Positions 25,205 to 37,901 of a stretch of 64,000 bases of DNA are shown here, piece after piece (within the stretch, counting starts at the first letter, position 1; each line of letters begins with the position of its first letter). Under the pieces are notes generated by a model. That model saw only the letters and a list, made by a program, of their open reading frames with translations. It was not told where the DNA came from and searched no databases. The DNA comes from Pseudomonas oryzae (lineage in GTDB: Bacteria > Pseudomonadota > Gammaproteobacteria > Pseudomonadales > Pseudomonadaceae): contig NZ_LT629751.1 in NCBI RefSeq assembly GCF_900104805.1, positions 1,593,001 to 1,657,000 of the forward strand, read 5' to 3'. A program made the position numbers and the translations under genes.

Positions 25205-28200
25205 TCATACCGCCACCCCCGCCGCACTACGCCCGGCAAAGCGCCGGCTCAGGCGGTCGAACCACAGGTAGATCACCGGGGTGGTGAACAGGGTCAGCAC
25301 CTGGCTGACCAGCAGGCCACCGACCATCACCAGGCCCAGCGGCTGGCGCAGCTCGGCGCCGGAGCCCGAGGCCAGCATCAGCGGGATGGCGCCGAACAGC
25401 GCGGCCAGGGTGGTCATCAGGATCGGCCGGAAGCGCAGCAGCGCCGCCTGGTGGATCGCCGCCTGCGGGTCCATGCCCTGGTGGCGCTCGGCCTCGAGGG
25501 CGAAGTCGATCATCATGATCGCGTTCTTCTTGACGATGCCGATCAACAGGATGATGCCGATCACCGCGATCAGCCCCAGGTCGTTGCCGGAGACGAGCAG
25601 CGCCAGCAGCGCTCCGACGCCGGCCGAGGGCAGCGTGGAGAGGATGGTGATCGGGTGGATGTAGCTCTCGTAGAGCACGCCGAGCACGATGTACATGGTG
25701 ACGATGGCGGCGAGGATCAGCCACAGGGTGCTGGACAGCGAGGCGCGGAACGCCTCGGCGGCGCCCTGGAAGCGGCTCTGCACGCCTTGCGGCAGACCGA
25801 TCTCGGCCTTGACCTGCTCGATGCGCGCCACCGCCTCGCCCAGCGCCACCCCCGGCGCCAGGTTGAATGACACGGTCACTGCCGGGAACTGACCGATGCG
25901 GTTGACCTGCAGCGCGGTGGCGCGCTCCTCGACGCGCACCAGGCTGGCCAGCGGCACCTGCACGCCATCGGTGCCGGCCACGTGGATCTCGCGCAGCGCA
26001 TCCAGCCCGCGGTCGCGGGCGCCCTGGCTTTCCAGCACCACACGGTACTGGCTGGTCTGGGTGAAGATGGTGGAGATCTGCCGCTGGCCGAAGGCGTCGT
26101 ACAGCGCGCTGTCGATGGCGCTCATGGTCACGCCGAGGCGCCCGGCCAGGTCGCGGTCGACCTGCAGATAGGCCTGCAGGCCGCGGGTCTGCAGGTCGCT
26201 GGTCACGTCGGCAAGCTCGGCCAGCGGTTCCAGCGCCTCGACCAGGCGTGGCGTCCACTCCTCGAGCAGCGCGGCGTCCGGCGACTCCAGGCTGAACTGG
26301 TACTGGGTGCGGCTGACGCGGTCCTCGATGGTCAGCTCCTGCAACGGCTGCAGGAACAGCTCGATGCCCGGCACCTGCGCCAGCGCGGGGCGCAAGCGCT
26401 CGATCACCTCGGCGGCGGTGAGGTCGCGCTCACCGTGCGGCACCAGGTTGATCTGCATGCGTCCGCTGTTGAGGGTGGCGTTGTCGCCGTCGACGCCGAT
26501 GTAGGAGGACAGGCTGGCCACCGCCGGATCGCGCAGGATCACCTCGGCCAGGCGCTGCTGGCGCTCGCTCATGGCCTTGAAGGAAATGCTCTGCGGCGCC
26601 TGGCTGATGCCCTGGATGGCACCGACGTCCTGCACCGGGAAAAAGCCTTTGGGAACAGCCTGATACAAGACAATGGTGAGACCCAGAGTGAGCACGGCGA
26701 CCAGCAGGGTGGCGCCCTGGTGGCGCAGCACCCAGGTCAGGCCGGCGTCGTAGCGGGCGATCAGCCAGTCGATCCAGGCGCCGCTGGCCCGGTAGAAGCG
26801 GCCCTGCTCGCCCTCGGGCTGATGCCTGAGCAGGCGCGCGCACATCATCGGCGTCAGGGTCAGCGACACCACCAGCGAGATGAGGATGGCCACCGCCAGG
26901 GTGATGGCGAACTCGCGGAACAGTCGGCCGACCACATCGGCCATGAACAGCAGCGGGATCAGCACGGCGATCAGCGAGAAGGTCAGCGACACCAGGGTGA
27001 AGCCGATCTGCTTCGCCCCCTTGAGCGCGGCGTTGAGCGGCGTCTCGCCCTCTTCCAGGTGACGGGCGATGTTCTCCAGCATGACGATGGCGTCGTCGAC
27101 CACGAAGCCGGTGGCGATGGTCAGCGCCATCAGGGTCAGGTTGTTGATCGAGAAGCCGGCCAAGTACATCACCGCGAAGGTGCCGATCAAGGACAGCGGC
27201 ACGGCGATCGACGGGATCACCGTGGCGGCCAGGCGCCGCAGGAACAGGAAGGTCACCAGCACCACCAGGCACACGGCGAGCAGCAGCTCGAACTGCACGT
27301 CGCGCACCGCGGCGCGGATGGTCTGGGTGCGGTCGCTGAGCACCGCCACCTCGACCCCGGCCGGCAGGCTGGCGCTGATCTGCGGCAGCAGCGCCTGGAT
27401 GCGGTCGACCACCTCGATGACGTTGGCGCCCGGCTGGCGCTGCACGTTGACCAGCACCGCGGCGTTCTGGTCGGCCCACGCGGCCAGGCGCTCGTTCTCG
27501 GCGCCGTCGACCACCTCGGCGATGTCGCCCAGGCGCAGGGTGGCGCCGGCGCTGTAGGTCAGCACCAGGTCGCGGTACTCGGCGGCGGACTTCAGCTGGT
27601 CGTTGGCGTCCAGCTGGGAAACGCGGGTCGGGCCGTCGAAGTTGCCCTTGGGCTGGTTGACGTTGGCGGCGTTGATCAGGCTGCGCACGTCGGACAGGTT
27701 GAGGCCGTAGGCGGCCAGCGCCTGCGGGTTGACGCGGATGCGCACCGCCGGTCGCTGGCCGCCGGCGAGGCTGACCAGGCCGACGCCGCTGATCTGCGCC
27801 AGTTTCTGCGCCATGCGGGTGTCGACCAGGTCGTTGACCTCGGGCAGCGGCAGGCTCCGGGAGGTGATCGCCAGGGTCAGCACCGGGGTGTCGGCCGGAT
27901 TGACCTTGTTGTACACGGGCGGTGCCGGCAGGTCATTGGGCAGCAGGTTGTTGGCCGCGTTGATCGCCGCCTGCACCTCCTGCTCGGCGACGTCCAGCTC
28001 GACGTCGAGGCCGAAGCGCAGGGTGATCACCGAGGCGCCGCCCGAGCTGGTCGAGGACATCTGCTTGAGCCCCGGCATCTGGCCGAACTGGCGCTCCAGC
28101 GGCGCGGTCACCGCGCTGCCCATCACCTCAGGGCTGGCGCCGGGGTACAGGGTCAGCACGCGGATGGTCGGATAGTCGACCTGCGGCAGCGCCGCCACCG

Positions 28201-28297
28201 GCAGCAGGCGGTAGGCGATCAGCCCGGCGAGGAAGATCGCCACCATCAGCAGGGTGGTGGCCACCGGGCGCAGGATGAACGGGCGCGACAGGCTCAT
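25205..28297 (-). CDS. muxB: RND efflux pump subunit MuxB
   Basis: A 1030-residue RND transporter, first of the two in the operon. It begins [19 protein letters not shown], carries [19 protein letters not shown] in the central helical block and [17 protein letters not shown] in the C-terminal block. Its 5' end overlaps muxA by 4 bp (ATGA), coupling it to the adaptor. It is separated from muxC by a 214-bp REP cluster, the only sizeable gap in the operon. Homologues MdtB/MuxB combine with MdtC/MuxC in one trimer, in which one subunit type drives proton transfer and the other binds drug. Confidence 0.93.
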   Translation of the reverse strand: MSLSRPFILRPVATTLLMVAIFLAGLIAYRLLPVAALPQVDYPTIRVLTLYPGASPEVMGSAVTAPLERQFGQMPGLKQMSSTSSGGASVITLRFGLDVELDVAEQEVQAAINAANNLLPNDLPAPPVYNKVNPADTPVLTLAITSRSLPLPEVNDLVDTRMAQKLAQISGVGLVSLAGGQRPAVRIRVNPQALAAYGLNLSDVRSLINAANVNQPKGNFDGPTRVSQLDANDQLKSAAEYRDLVLTYSAGATLRLGDIAEVVDGAENERLAAWADQNAAVLVNVQRQPGANVIEVVDRIQALLPQISASLPAGVEVAVLSDRTQTIRAAVRDVQFELLLAVCLVVLVTFLFLRRLAATVIPSIAVPLSLIGTFAVMYLAGFSINNLTLMALTIATGFVVDDAIVMLENIARHLEEGETPLNAALKGAKQIGFTLVSLTFSLIAVLIPLLFMADVVGRLFREFAITLAVAILISLVVSLTLTPMMCARLLRHQPEGEQGRFYRASGAWIDWLIARYDAGLTWVLRHQGATLLVAVLTLGLTIVLYQAVPKGFFPVQDVGAIQGISQAPQSISFKAMSERQQRLAEVILRDPAVASLSSYIGVDGDNATLNSGRMQINLVPHGERDLTAAEVIERLRPALAQVPGIELFLQPLQELTIEDRVSRTQYQFSLESPDAALLEEWTPRLVEALEPLAELADVTSDLQTRGLQAYLQVDRDLAGRLGVTMSAIDSALYDAFGQRQISTIFTQTSQYRVVLESQGARDRGLDALREIHVAGTDGVQVPLASLVRVEERATALQVNRIGQFPAVTVSFNLAPGVALGEAVARIEQVKAEIGLPQGVQSRFQGAAEAFRASLSSTLWLILAAIVTMYIVLGVLYESYIHPITILSTLPSAGVGALLALLVSGNDLGLIAVIGIILLIGIVKKNAIMMIDFALEAERHQGMDPQAAIHQAALLRFRPILMTTLAALFGAIPLMLASGSGAELRQPLGLVMVGGLLVSQVLTLFTTPVIYLWFDRLSRRFAGRSAAGVAV

Positions 28298-29622
28298 GCG
28301 GTAGGCTTCCGTGCCGGCGCGCCGTCGGCCGGCAGCGGCCGCTCGCCCTGCGGGTTGCTGCCCGGCTCGGCCTTGCCCGGCGCCACCGGCGGCGTGGCCT
28401 CCTTGGAAGCGCCCTCCACCACCTCGACCGTGCTGCCCTCGCGCAGGCGGTCGGTGCCTTCCAGCACCACCTTCTCGCCGGCGGCCAGGCCCGCGCCGAT
28501 CAGGCTCTGCTCGCCATTGCTGGCGGCGACCGTGACCGGGCGCATCTTCACCTTGTTCTCGGCATCCACCACGTAGACGAAGGTGCCCGCCGAGCCGAAC
28601 TGCACCGCCGCCGCCGGCAGCAGCAGCGCGTCGCGGCGGGTCTCCAGCAGCAGGCGCACGTTGACGAACTGGTTGGGGAACAGGCGCTCGTCGCCGTTCT
28701 CGAAGCGCGCCTTGAGCTTGACGGTGCCGGTGGCGGTGTCGATCTGGTTGTCCAGGCTGGCCAGCACGCCCTCGGCCAGACGCTGGCGCTCGCCGCGGTC
28801 CCAGGCATCGACCTTGAGCGGCTCGCCGGCGCGGTGGCGGGCCAGCAGCGCCGGCAGCTCGGCCTCGGGCAAAGTGAAGCTGACGGTGATCGGCGCAGTC
28901 TGGGTGATGGTCACCAGCGGCGTGGCATTGCCGGAGGTGACCAGGTTGCCGACGTCCACCTGGCGCAGGCCGAGGCGGCCGGCGATCGGCGCCCTGACCT
29001 CGGTGAATTCGAGGTTCAGGCGCGCCTCGGCGACCGCCGCCTGCAGGCTCTGCAGGCTGCCGCGCAGCTGCTCGACCGTGGCCTGCTGGCTGTCCAGCGT
29101 TTGCCTGGCGATGGAGTCCTCGGCGTACAGGCCCTGGTAGCGCGCCAGATCCAGCTCGGCGTTCTTCAGCTCGGCGCGGCGCTCGGCGAGGTCGCCCTCG
29201 GCCTTGTCCAGCGCCGCGCGGTACGGACGTGGGTCGATCTGCACCAGCACCTGGCCGGCCTTGACCTGCTGGCCTTCCTCGAACAGCACCTTGACCAGCT
29301 GGCCGTCGACGCGCGGCAGCACGTTGACCGTGTTGTAGGCGGTGACGGTGCCGAGGGCCTTGAGTTCCACCGGGAATGCGCCGAGTTGCGCCTCGGCCAG
29401 GCGCACCGGCACCGTGCCGCCGGCCATGTCGCGGAAGCGCGGCCGTCCCGGCGGCGCGCTCAGGCTGCCGCCGCCCCCGGGTCCGCGGGCACCTCCCGGT
29501 TGCGCCCCCTGCTCGTCAGCCGGCCACAGCCACCAGGCCAGCGCGGCGGCCAGCAGCACTACTGTCCCGCCGGCCAGCCAGCGGTTACGGGAAGAACGGG
29601 TTGGGAGATTGATTTCGGACAT
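28294..29622 (-). CDS. muxA: RND efflux periplasmic adaptor MuxA
   Basis: A 442-residue adaptor with one N-terminal TM segment ([19 protein letters not shown]), a Gly/Pro-rich linker, lipoyl halves ([38 protein letters not shown] second half), a coiled-coil hairpin near residues 130-185 and beta-barrel domains. The C-terminal tail is Pro/Glu-rich. Two starts are possible: ATG 29622 (MSEINLP), used here, or GTG 29634, which sits almost on top of the AAGGAAA ribosome site; neither spacing is ideal. First gene of the mux operon. Confidence 0.9.
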   Translation of the reverse strand: MSEINLPTRSSRNRWLAGGTVVLLAAALAWWLWPADEQGAQPGGARGPGGGGSLSAPPGRPRFRDMAGGTVPVRLAEAQLGAFPVELKALGTVTAYNTVNVLPRVDGQLVKVLFEEGQQVKAGQVLVQIDPRPYRAALDKAEGDLAERRAELKNAELDLARYQGLYAEDSIARQTLDSQQATVEQLRGSLQSLQAAVAEARLNLEFTEVRAPIAGRLGLRQVDVGNLVTSGNATPLVTITQTAPITVSFTLPEAELPALLARHRAGEPLKVDAWDRGERQRLAEGVLASLDNQIDTATGTVKLKARFENGDERLFPNQFVNVRLLLETRRDALLLPAAAVQFGSAGTFVYVVDAENKVKMRPVTVAASNGEQSLIGAGLAAGEKVVLEGTDRLREGSTVEVVEGASKEATPPVAPGKAEPGSNPQGERPLPADGAPARKPTA

Positions 29623-29651
29623 GGTGCAGGTCACTTTCCTTGGGAGCCTGA

Positions 29652-29679
29652 ACGATAAGGCTTCTCAGTTGTAGCGCAA
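29652..29679 (-). promoter_or_regulatory. Candidate sigma-70 promoter for muxABC-opmB
   Basis: On the minus strand TTGCGC (29679-29674) and TATCGT (29657-29652) are 16 bp apart, about 30 bp before muxA. The hexamers match the consensus only partly, so this is a weak call. Confidence 0.3.
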
Positions 29680-29840
29680 AGGTTCTTTACCAGCACTTTA
29701 CCTGTCGGCGCTAAATGGCTGACAGATTTGCACTTGATGGTGCGCGCGGCGTGCGCCGCACGGCGGCAGCTCGGCCCCATGCGTCCGCTCGGGCAACACA
29801 GTCTATTGCCAAGCCCCGGCCCGCTCCCCACACTGGAAGC

Positions 29841-32642
<2,802 letters not shown>

Positions 32643-32709
32643 GCGGCGCGCTTCGCCCGACTCAGCCGTCGCTCTGGCTCCTGCCTGCCGATCGGCACGG
32701 CTCACACAG

Positions 32710-32737
32710 CATGAAGCCCGCGACTGCGGGCCTCATG
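32710..32737. terminator. Hairpin between convergent acyl-ligase and binding-protein genes
   Basis: GCCCGC-GACT-GCGGGC extended by CATGA/TCATG across one mismatch. It lies between two convergent stops and has no T-run, so a bidirectional role is possible. Confidence 0.45.
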
Positions 32738-32777
32738 CACACACACCGACGGCACGGCTCAGGCCGGCCGTTCCCTC

Positions 32778-33677
32778 CTACGGCAGCGCATAGACGGGCA
32801 CCAGCAGCCTGACCATGTCACCGGGGGCGCCGAAGTACTTGGTGTACAGCCGCTCGTATTCGGGCGAGCGGTACATCTCGCTGATCACAGTATCCACCAG
32901 CAGGCGGAAGTCCTCGTCGCCACGAACGAGCGCCATGGAAACCGGCGCGATGTCGAAGATGCGTTCCAGCACCCGCATGTCGCCGGCGGCATGGTGCGCC
33001 TCCAGGTAGTTCTGCAGCAGCATGCGTTCGGAGAAGAAGGCGCTCGCCTTGCCCTCGGCGACCATCTGCACGCCCTCCTCGTGGCTGTCGACGGTGACCA
33101 GCGTGGCGATCACTCCGAGCTTGCGCATCTTGTCGTGCAGCCAGTCCTTGGTGATCCCCCCCTTCATGGCGGCGAAGGTGTGGCTGGCCAGCCCCTGGTT
33201 GATGGTGGCGCGCCAGGTCGGCCCGCTATGGACGGCCTCGCCGTTGAGCACGTTGATCAGCGACGGCGCGGCATCCTTGCGCACCAGCACCGAGAGGCCG
33301 GCGGTGTAGACCGGCCGCGAGAAGCTCACCGACTTGCGCCGCTCCAGGGTTTCCGGCATCGGGCTGCAGAACAGGTCGATCTCGCCGCCGTTGATGGCCT
33401 CGATCACCTTGCCGATGCCCAGGGCCTTGTAGTTGGCCTGCATGTCGGTGAGCCCCAGGCCGGTCTTCACCCGCTCGGCGATCATCTGGCAGATCTCGAT
33501 GGCGTAGCCGCTGGGCTTTCCCGCCTCTTCGCTGCTGAATGGCGCCAGATCGGGCAGGTAGCCCATGTTCAAGGTGTTGCTGGCGCGCACGCGCTCGAGC
33601 GTGTCGGCACCGGCGAGCAGCGGCAGCAGCGCGAACAGACCGGCGAGCAGCAGACTGACGGGTTTGTTTGGCTTCAT
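32778..33677 (-). CDS. Periplasmic amino-acid-type solute-binding protein
   Basis: A 299-residue SBP_bac_3 family protein with a signal peptide (MKPNKPVSLLLAGLFALLPLLAGA). Mature features are LNMGYLPDLAPFSSEEAGKPSGYAIEI at the first lobe, EIDLFCSPMPETLERRKSVSFSRP (the hinge/ligand strand) and CxxM-free second lobe. Start: ATG 33677 has AGGA seven bases upstream; an ATG two codons earlier is closer than optimal. It is the third gene of a leftward operon after the decarboxylase and the PotE-type antiporter. No ABC permease or ATPase is present, so it either feeds a distant transporter or acts as a sensor of an amino acid or polyamine. Ligand inferred only from context. Confidence 0.85.
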   Translation of the reverse strand: MKPNKPVSLLLAGLFALLPLLAGADTLERVRASNTLNMGYLPDLAPFSSEEAGKPSGYAIEICQMIAERVKTGLGLTDMQANYKALGIGKVIEAINGGEIDLFCSPMPETLERRKSVSFSRPVYTAGLSVLVRKDAAPSLINVLNGEAVHSGPTWRATINQGLASHTFAAMKGGITKDWLHDKMRKLGVIATLVTVDSHEEGVQMVAEGKASAFFSERMLLQNYLEAHHAAGDMRVLERIFDIAPVSMALVRGDEDFRLLVDTVISEMYRSPEYERLYTKYFGAPGDMVRLLVPVYALP

Positions 33678-33730
33678 GTTCATATCCTGGTCCCTACATT
33701 CGGAGGTCATGGCAATCCCGGAATCGACGC

Positions 33731-35065
33731 TCAGGTCCTGGTGGCCATGGCGGCCGGGCGCACTTCGACGAAGTTCTTGGCGATGAAGCCGTAGAGCAGG
33801 TAACCGATGGCCAGCACGATGGTGGCGCCGAACACCGCGTCCTTGCCGGAGGCGTAGATCGCATAGTACGAGTAGGCCATCGCGATCAGCAGGGCGAACA
33901 CGTTGCGGCTGTACACGGCGCCACTGACGTTGGACTTGTGCATGATCACCAGCAGGCCGGTGAGCGCGGTCACGTAGGGAATCAGGTTGGTCACCGCCGC
34001 CAGGCTGACCAGCTTGCCGAACTGCTCGCTGGCGTTGGGCGAGATGGTCGACAGCGCCATCAGGGTCTGGATCACGCCGCAGACAATCATGCCGACGATC
34101 GGCGCATCGGCCGCGGTGACCCGGGAGAACAGCTTGGGGAACATGCCCTGGTCGGCGGTCATCTTGGCGGTCTGCGCCAGGGTGAACTGCCAGCCGAGCA
34201 GCGAGCCGACGCAGGCCATCACCGCCAGCACCATGATGATGTTGCCGACCAGCGGGTTGAACATCTGCGCATAGACGTAAGCGAACGGCGCCGAGGAGTT
34301 GGCCAGCTCGGCGTTGGGCACGATGCCCTGGATCACCGTGGTCGACAGTACATAGACCACCGCGGCGCCCAGGGTGCCGAACAGGCAGGCCAGCGGCACG
34401 TTGCGCTTGGGATTCTCCACCGCATCGGAGCTCTGCGCCGCCGATTCCATGCCGAGGAAGGCCCACAGGGTCAGCGGAATGCTCTGGGTGATGGCGTCGC
34501 CGACGGCGATGCCGTTGGGGTTCCAGGCGGCGGCGAATACCTCCGGCTTGAACCAGAACCAGCCGATCACGCTGAGCCCGGCCACCGGGATGATCACCCC
34601 CCACACGGTGATGGTGCCGATCTTGCCGGTGATGCTCGGCCCGCCGAAGTTGGCGAAGGTGGTGATCCACAGCAGGGCGATGGTGCCGATGCACAGCGGG
34701 ATGGCGCCGCTGCCCAGCCAGGGGATGAACGAGGTCAGGTAGCCGACCGCGGAAATGCCGATGGCCACGTTGCCGATCGCCAGCGACAGGAAATAGAGGA
34801 ACGAGCAGAGGAAGAACTCCGACTTGCCGTGCGCCTCCTCGCTGTAGGCCGACATGCCGCCCGACTTGTTGCAGTAGATGCCGCACTGTGCGAAGCAGAA
34901 GGCGATGGCCATCGAGCCGACCGCGGTGATGATCCACGACAGCAGCGAAACGGCACCCAGCTGCGCCATGTTCGCCGGCAGCATGATGATGCCCGAGCCC
35001 ATCATGTTGACCGCCACCAGGGTGGTGAGGCCGACCAGGCCCATTTTCTTGCTTGACTCAGCCAT
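33731..35065 (-). CDS. potE: PotE-type putrescine/ornithine antiporter
   Basis: A 444-residue APC-superfamily transporter with about 12 membrane helices. The sequence KMGLVGLTTLVAVNMMGSGIIMLP at the start, TITVWGVIIPVAGLSVIGWFWF, LWAFLGMESAAQSSDAVENPKRNVP and SLLGWQFTLAQ follow E. coli PotE almost block by block. The ribosome site AAGGAG lies eight bases before ATG. It exchanges an amino acid for its decarboxylated amine across the inner membrane. The decarboxylase just upstream supplies the amine. CadB (lysine/cadaverine) is the closest alternative assignment; resemblance to PotE is stronger by eye, but specificity is not proven. Confidence 0.88.
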   Translation of the reverse strand: MAESSKKMGLVGLTTLVAVNMMGSGIIMLPANMAQLGAVSLLSWIITAVGSMAIAFCFAQCGIYCNKSGGMSAYSEEAHGKSEFFLCSFLYFLSLAIGNVAIGISAVGYLTSFIPWLGSGAIPLCIGTIALLWITTFANFGGPSITGKIGTITVWGVIIPVAGLSVIGWFWFKPEVFAAAWNPNGIAVGDAITQSIPLTLWAFLGMESAAQSSDAVENPKRNVPLACLFGTLGAAVVYVLSTTVIQGIVPNAELANSSAPFAYVYAQMFNPLVGNIIMVLAVMACVGSLLGWQFTLAQTAKMTADQGMFPKLFSRVTAADAPIVGMIVCGVIQTLMALSTISPNASEQFGKLVSLAAVTNLIPYVTALTGLLVIMHKSNVSGAVYSRNVFALLIAMAYSYYAIYASGKDAVFGATIVLAIGYLLYGFIAKNFVEVRPAAMATRT

Positions 35066-35146
35066 ACAAGACTCCTTGCGCTGTAGTGCGACGCCACCCG
35101 TTGCCCGGCGACCTCAACCGCGCCGCCGGCCGGGTCTGCTCAGGTG

Positions 35147-37450
35147 TTACTGCTTGACCACATAGATCATGTAGACCGGATGCCCCTGGGCGTCGCGATG
35201 GATCTCGACGCCGTGGTTGTCGTGCTCGAAACCGGGGAAATGCCCGTCGAAGGCTTCCATCGCCAGCAGGTAGTCGATGATCGCGCGCTTGTCGGCGCCG
35301 GCCTTTTCGCCCGGCATCATCAGCGGGATGCCCGGCGGGTACGGCACCAGCTGCACGGCGACGGTACGGTCCTGCATGTCGCGCACCGGGATCTGCTCGA
35401 CCTCGCCACGCACCAGGCGCGCATAGGTTTCGCGCGGCGATGACACCGGATCGGGCAGCAGGGTGAAGGCGGCATCCATGTTGTGCAGCATCCCGGTGGC
35501 GAGCATGTCCTGATGCATGGCCTCGGCCAGGTCGCGCAGGCCCATGCCGGCGTAGCGCGCGGGATGGTCGCTCGCCAGGTCGGGAAGTACCTGATCCAGC
35601 GGGGTGTTGGCGTCGTAGTGGCGCTTGAACTCCAGCAGACCGGCGACCAGCGAACCCCACTTGCCGCGGGTCACGCCGACGCTGAACAGCAGCAGGAGCG
35701 AGTACGGCTCGGTCTTCTCCACCACGATGCCGCGACTGGACAGGAAGCACGACACCAGCGGCCCGGGAATGCCGCTGCCCTCCATCTGCCCCTCGAGGGT
35801 CATCCCCGGGGTCAGCACGGTCACCTTGATCGGATCGAGCATGCAGTAGTCGGCGCCGAGGTCGCCGAAGCCGTGCCAGGTGGCGCCGGGCCTGAGCACC
35901 CAGGCATCGCCATGACGCAGGCGCTGCGGGTCGATGTCGCCGAACGGCACACCGTCCACCACGTCGGGCTGCCACACGCCGAACCACCAGTCCTGCGCCT
36001 CGCGCATGCGTATCTCGTTGCCCAGGCGCACCATCGCCTGGCGGAAGGCGATGGCTTCGCCGATCGAGTCTTCGGTGAGGTACTCGCCGGCATCGTCCAT
36101 CATCTTCGCCGAAACGTCGATGGAGGCGATGATGCTGTACTGCGGCGAGGTCGAGGTGTGCATCATGAACGCCTCGTTGAACAGCGCCGGCCTGACCGGC
36201 ACCTTGCCCGAGCGGATGTGGATCATCGACGCCTGCGACAGCGCGGCGAGCAGCTTGTGGGTCGAGTGGGTCACGGTCACCGTGGCGTCGTCGGCGTGCC
36301 GCTCGCCGCGGTGCATGCCGTAGCGGCCCTCGTACAGCGAGTTGAAACGCGCATAGGCGTACCAGGCCTCGTCGTAGTGGATGCGGTCGACACTGCGGCT
36401 CAGCTCGCGGGTGGTGGTCTGCACGTTGTAGCAGAGGCCGTCGTAGGTCGAGTTGGTCAGCACCGCCAGCACCGGGCGGGCCTTTTTGTCGCGCGCCAGC
36501 GGACTCTCGGCGAGCTTCTGCGCCACCGCCTCGGGGGTCAGCTCGCCCTGCGGCACCGGGCCGATCAGCCCGCGCGCGTTGCGCCGCGGGCGCAGGTACA
36601 GCGGCACCGCGCCGGACTGGTTCAGCGCGTAGTTCAGCGACTTGTGGCAGTTGCGGTCGACCAGCACGGCGTCGCCATCGGTGACCGCCGAGTGCAGGAT
36701 GATCTGGTTGCTGGCCGAGCTGCCGCCGACCGAGAAGAAGGTGTAGTCGGCGCCGAACACCCGCGCGGCATTGCGCTCGGCCGCCGCCACCGGCCCGGAG
36801 TGGTCGTTCAGCGAGCCCAGCTCGCCGACCGACACGCTGAGGTCGGAGCGCAACATCTGCTCGCCGTAGAAGTCGAGGAAGCTGCGCCCTACCGCGGTCT
36901 TCATGAAGGCTGTGCCACCGGTGTGGCCCGGGGTGTGCCAGGAGTATTCGCAGGTGTCGGCGAAGTTGACCAGCGCGCCGAAGAATGGCGGCAGGATGGT
37001 GTCGAGGTAGCGCCTGGCGGCTGCGGCGATGCGTCCGGCGATGAACTCGGGGCTGTCTTCCGGCAGCCAGATGAAACCGTCGATCTCCTCGATGAACGCC
37101 AGCGGCACCTGGCCATGGTGCGCCTTGCTCATGCCGAGCATGATCGGCAACTGCGCGGTGCGCCGACGCATCAGGCGGATCACCTGCTGCGCCTTGTCGA
37201 GGTTCTGCTCGCACGACGCCCAGCCGAGGATCACGCAGCTGTAGGCCGGCTGGGCGCTGAAGGCGACTTCCGCGTCCTCCAGCGACCCCACCAGTTCGAC
37301 ACCGAGATCGTGGGCCCGCAGGGCCTGGCCGACCGCCCGGGCGCTTCGCGCCAGGAGGCCGTCGGCTTCCTGGCCATGGTTGCCGACTACGACCAGCACC
37401 GGGAAGCGCTGAGCCAGCGACGGGGGCAGCGGCGTTTGCGAATGACTCAT
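35147..37450 (-). CDS. PLP-dependent Orn/Lys/Arg decarboxylase
   Basis: A 767-residue fold-III-group basic amino-acid decarboxylase: an N-terminal flavodoxin-like wing domain (residues 15-130), the PLP core with WHTPGHTGG, HYDEAW and the Schiff-base lysine in HSTHK, and a C-terminal domain ending in YVVKQ. The ATG at 37450 has AGGAG eight bases upstream. It removes CO2 from ornithine, lysine or arginine, consuming a proton. Family motifs do not separate the three substrates. The next gene is a PotE-type antiporter, which favours ornithine to putrescine. P. aeruginosa has a related lysine enzyme, LdcA, with an antiporter partner, so lysine remains possible. Oxygen or acid control is plausible from the ANR-like box upstream. 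Confidence 0.9.
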   Translation of the reverse strand: MSHSQTPLPPSLAQRFPVLVVVGNHGQEADGLLARSARAVGQALRAHDLGVELVGSLEDAEVAFSAQPAYSCVILGWASCEQNLDKAQQVIRLMRRRTAQLPIMLGMSKAHHGQVPLAFIEEIDGFIWLPEDSPEFIAGRIAAAARRYLDTILPPFFGALVNFADTCEYSWHTPGHTGGTAFMKTAVGRSFLDFYGEQMLRSDLSVSVGELGSLNDHSGPVAAAERNAARVFGADYTFFSVGGSSASNQIILHSAVTDGDAVLVDRNCHKSLNYALNQSGAVPLYLRPRRNARGLIGPVPQGELTPEAVAQKLAESPLARDKKARPVLAVLTNSTYDGLCYNVQTTTRELSRSVDRIHYDEAWYAYARFNSLYEGRYGMHRGERHADDATVTVTHSTHKLLAALSQASMIHIRSGKVPVRPALFNEAFMMHTSTSPQYSIIASIDVSAKMMDDAGEYLTEDSIGEAIAFRQAMVRLGNEIRMREAQDWWFGVWQPDVVDGVPFGDIDPQRLRHGDAWVLRPGATWHGFGDLGADYCMLDPIKVTVLTPGMTLEGQMEGSGIPGPLVSCFLSSRGIVVEKTEPYSLLLLFSVGVTRGKWGSLVAGLLEFKRHYDANTPLDQVLPDLASDHPARYAGMGLRDLAEAMHQDMLATGMLHNMDAAFTLLPDPVSSPRETYARLVRGEVEQIPVRDMQDRTVAVQLVPYPPGIPLMMPGEKAGADKRAIIDYLLAMEAFDGHFPGFEHDNHGVEIHRDAQGHPVYMIYVVKQ

Positions 37451-37901
37451 TGCAGAGCTCCTTGTTGAAGACTGGCGGCAACTTTCCTTTCGGGGCACTA
37501 CCGTCGCGAGGGCAGCACTCGGCTCGCCTCGGGCCTGTCTGCAGCTCCCCACGTCCGTTCCCCGTGCGCAAATACGGGCGTGACCCTGGAGTGGCGACAG
37601 ACAGGCAAGGACGGGGGAGACGACAAGAAGCAACTGATGACAGCGCTCAACTTCCGAGCCCGGCAATTCCAGCGTAGTAGCCGCCGGAACGCCGGCAAGA
37701 GGCGCGATTACGTCAATCTAACATCATTGATTTTTGTCAATTGACGACATCCGATTAGCAACGACGATTATCTGGCGCAGGCTTCGCCCGGATAACGCTG
37801 GCCAACCGGGCATGCCCGCCAGTCCGGACCTACTCTTGGTGTTGGCTTTCAACAAGCGATCCCGTCGAGCAGTCCCCAGTCATCAGCAAGGACGACCCAC
37901 C
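37451..37901. other. Divergent intergenic region, decarboxylase operon / SulP-arc
   Basis: 451 bp without a convincing gene. The 280 bp next to the decarboxylase are G+C-rich and probably a long leader; a frame that continues the decarboxylase upstream to 37666 shows no family-like sequence. The AT-rich part (37706-37770) contains the ANR/FNR-like box and candidate promoters in both directions. Confidence 0.6.
37727..37740. promoter_or_regulatory. ANR/FNR-type box
   Basis: TTGAT-TTTT-GTCAA differs from the TTGAT-N4-ATCAA consensus at one position. On the plus strand GATTAT (37766-37771) lies at about the right distance for a class II ANR promoter (box centred near -41 to -44) reading into SulP-arcABC. 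Toward the decarboxylase the spacing to TAATCG (37710-37705) is shorter. ANR activates the arc operon under low oxygen in P. aeruginosa. A GTCAATTGAC palindrome overlaps its right half. Confidence 0.65.
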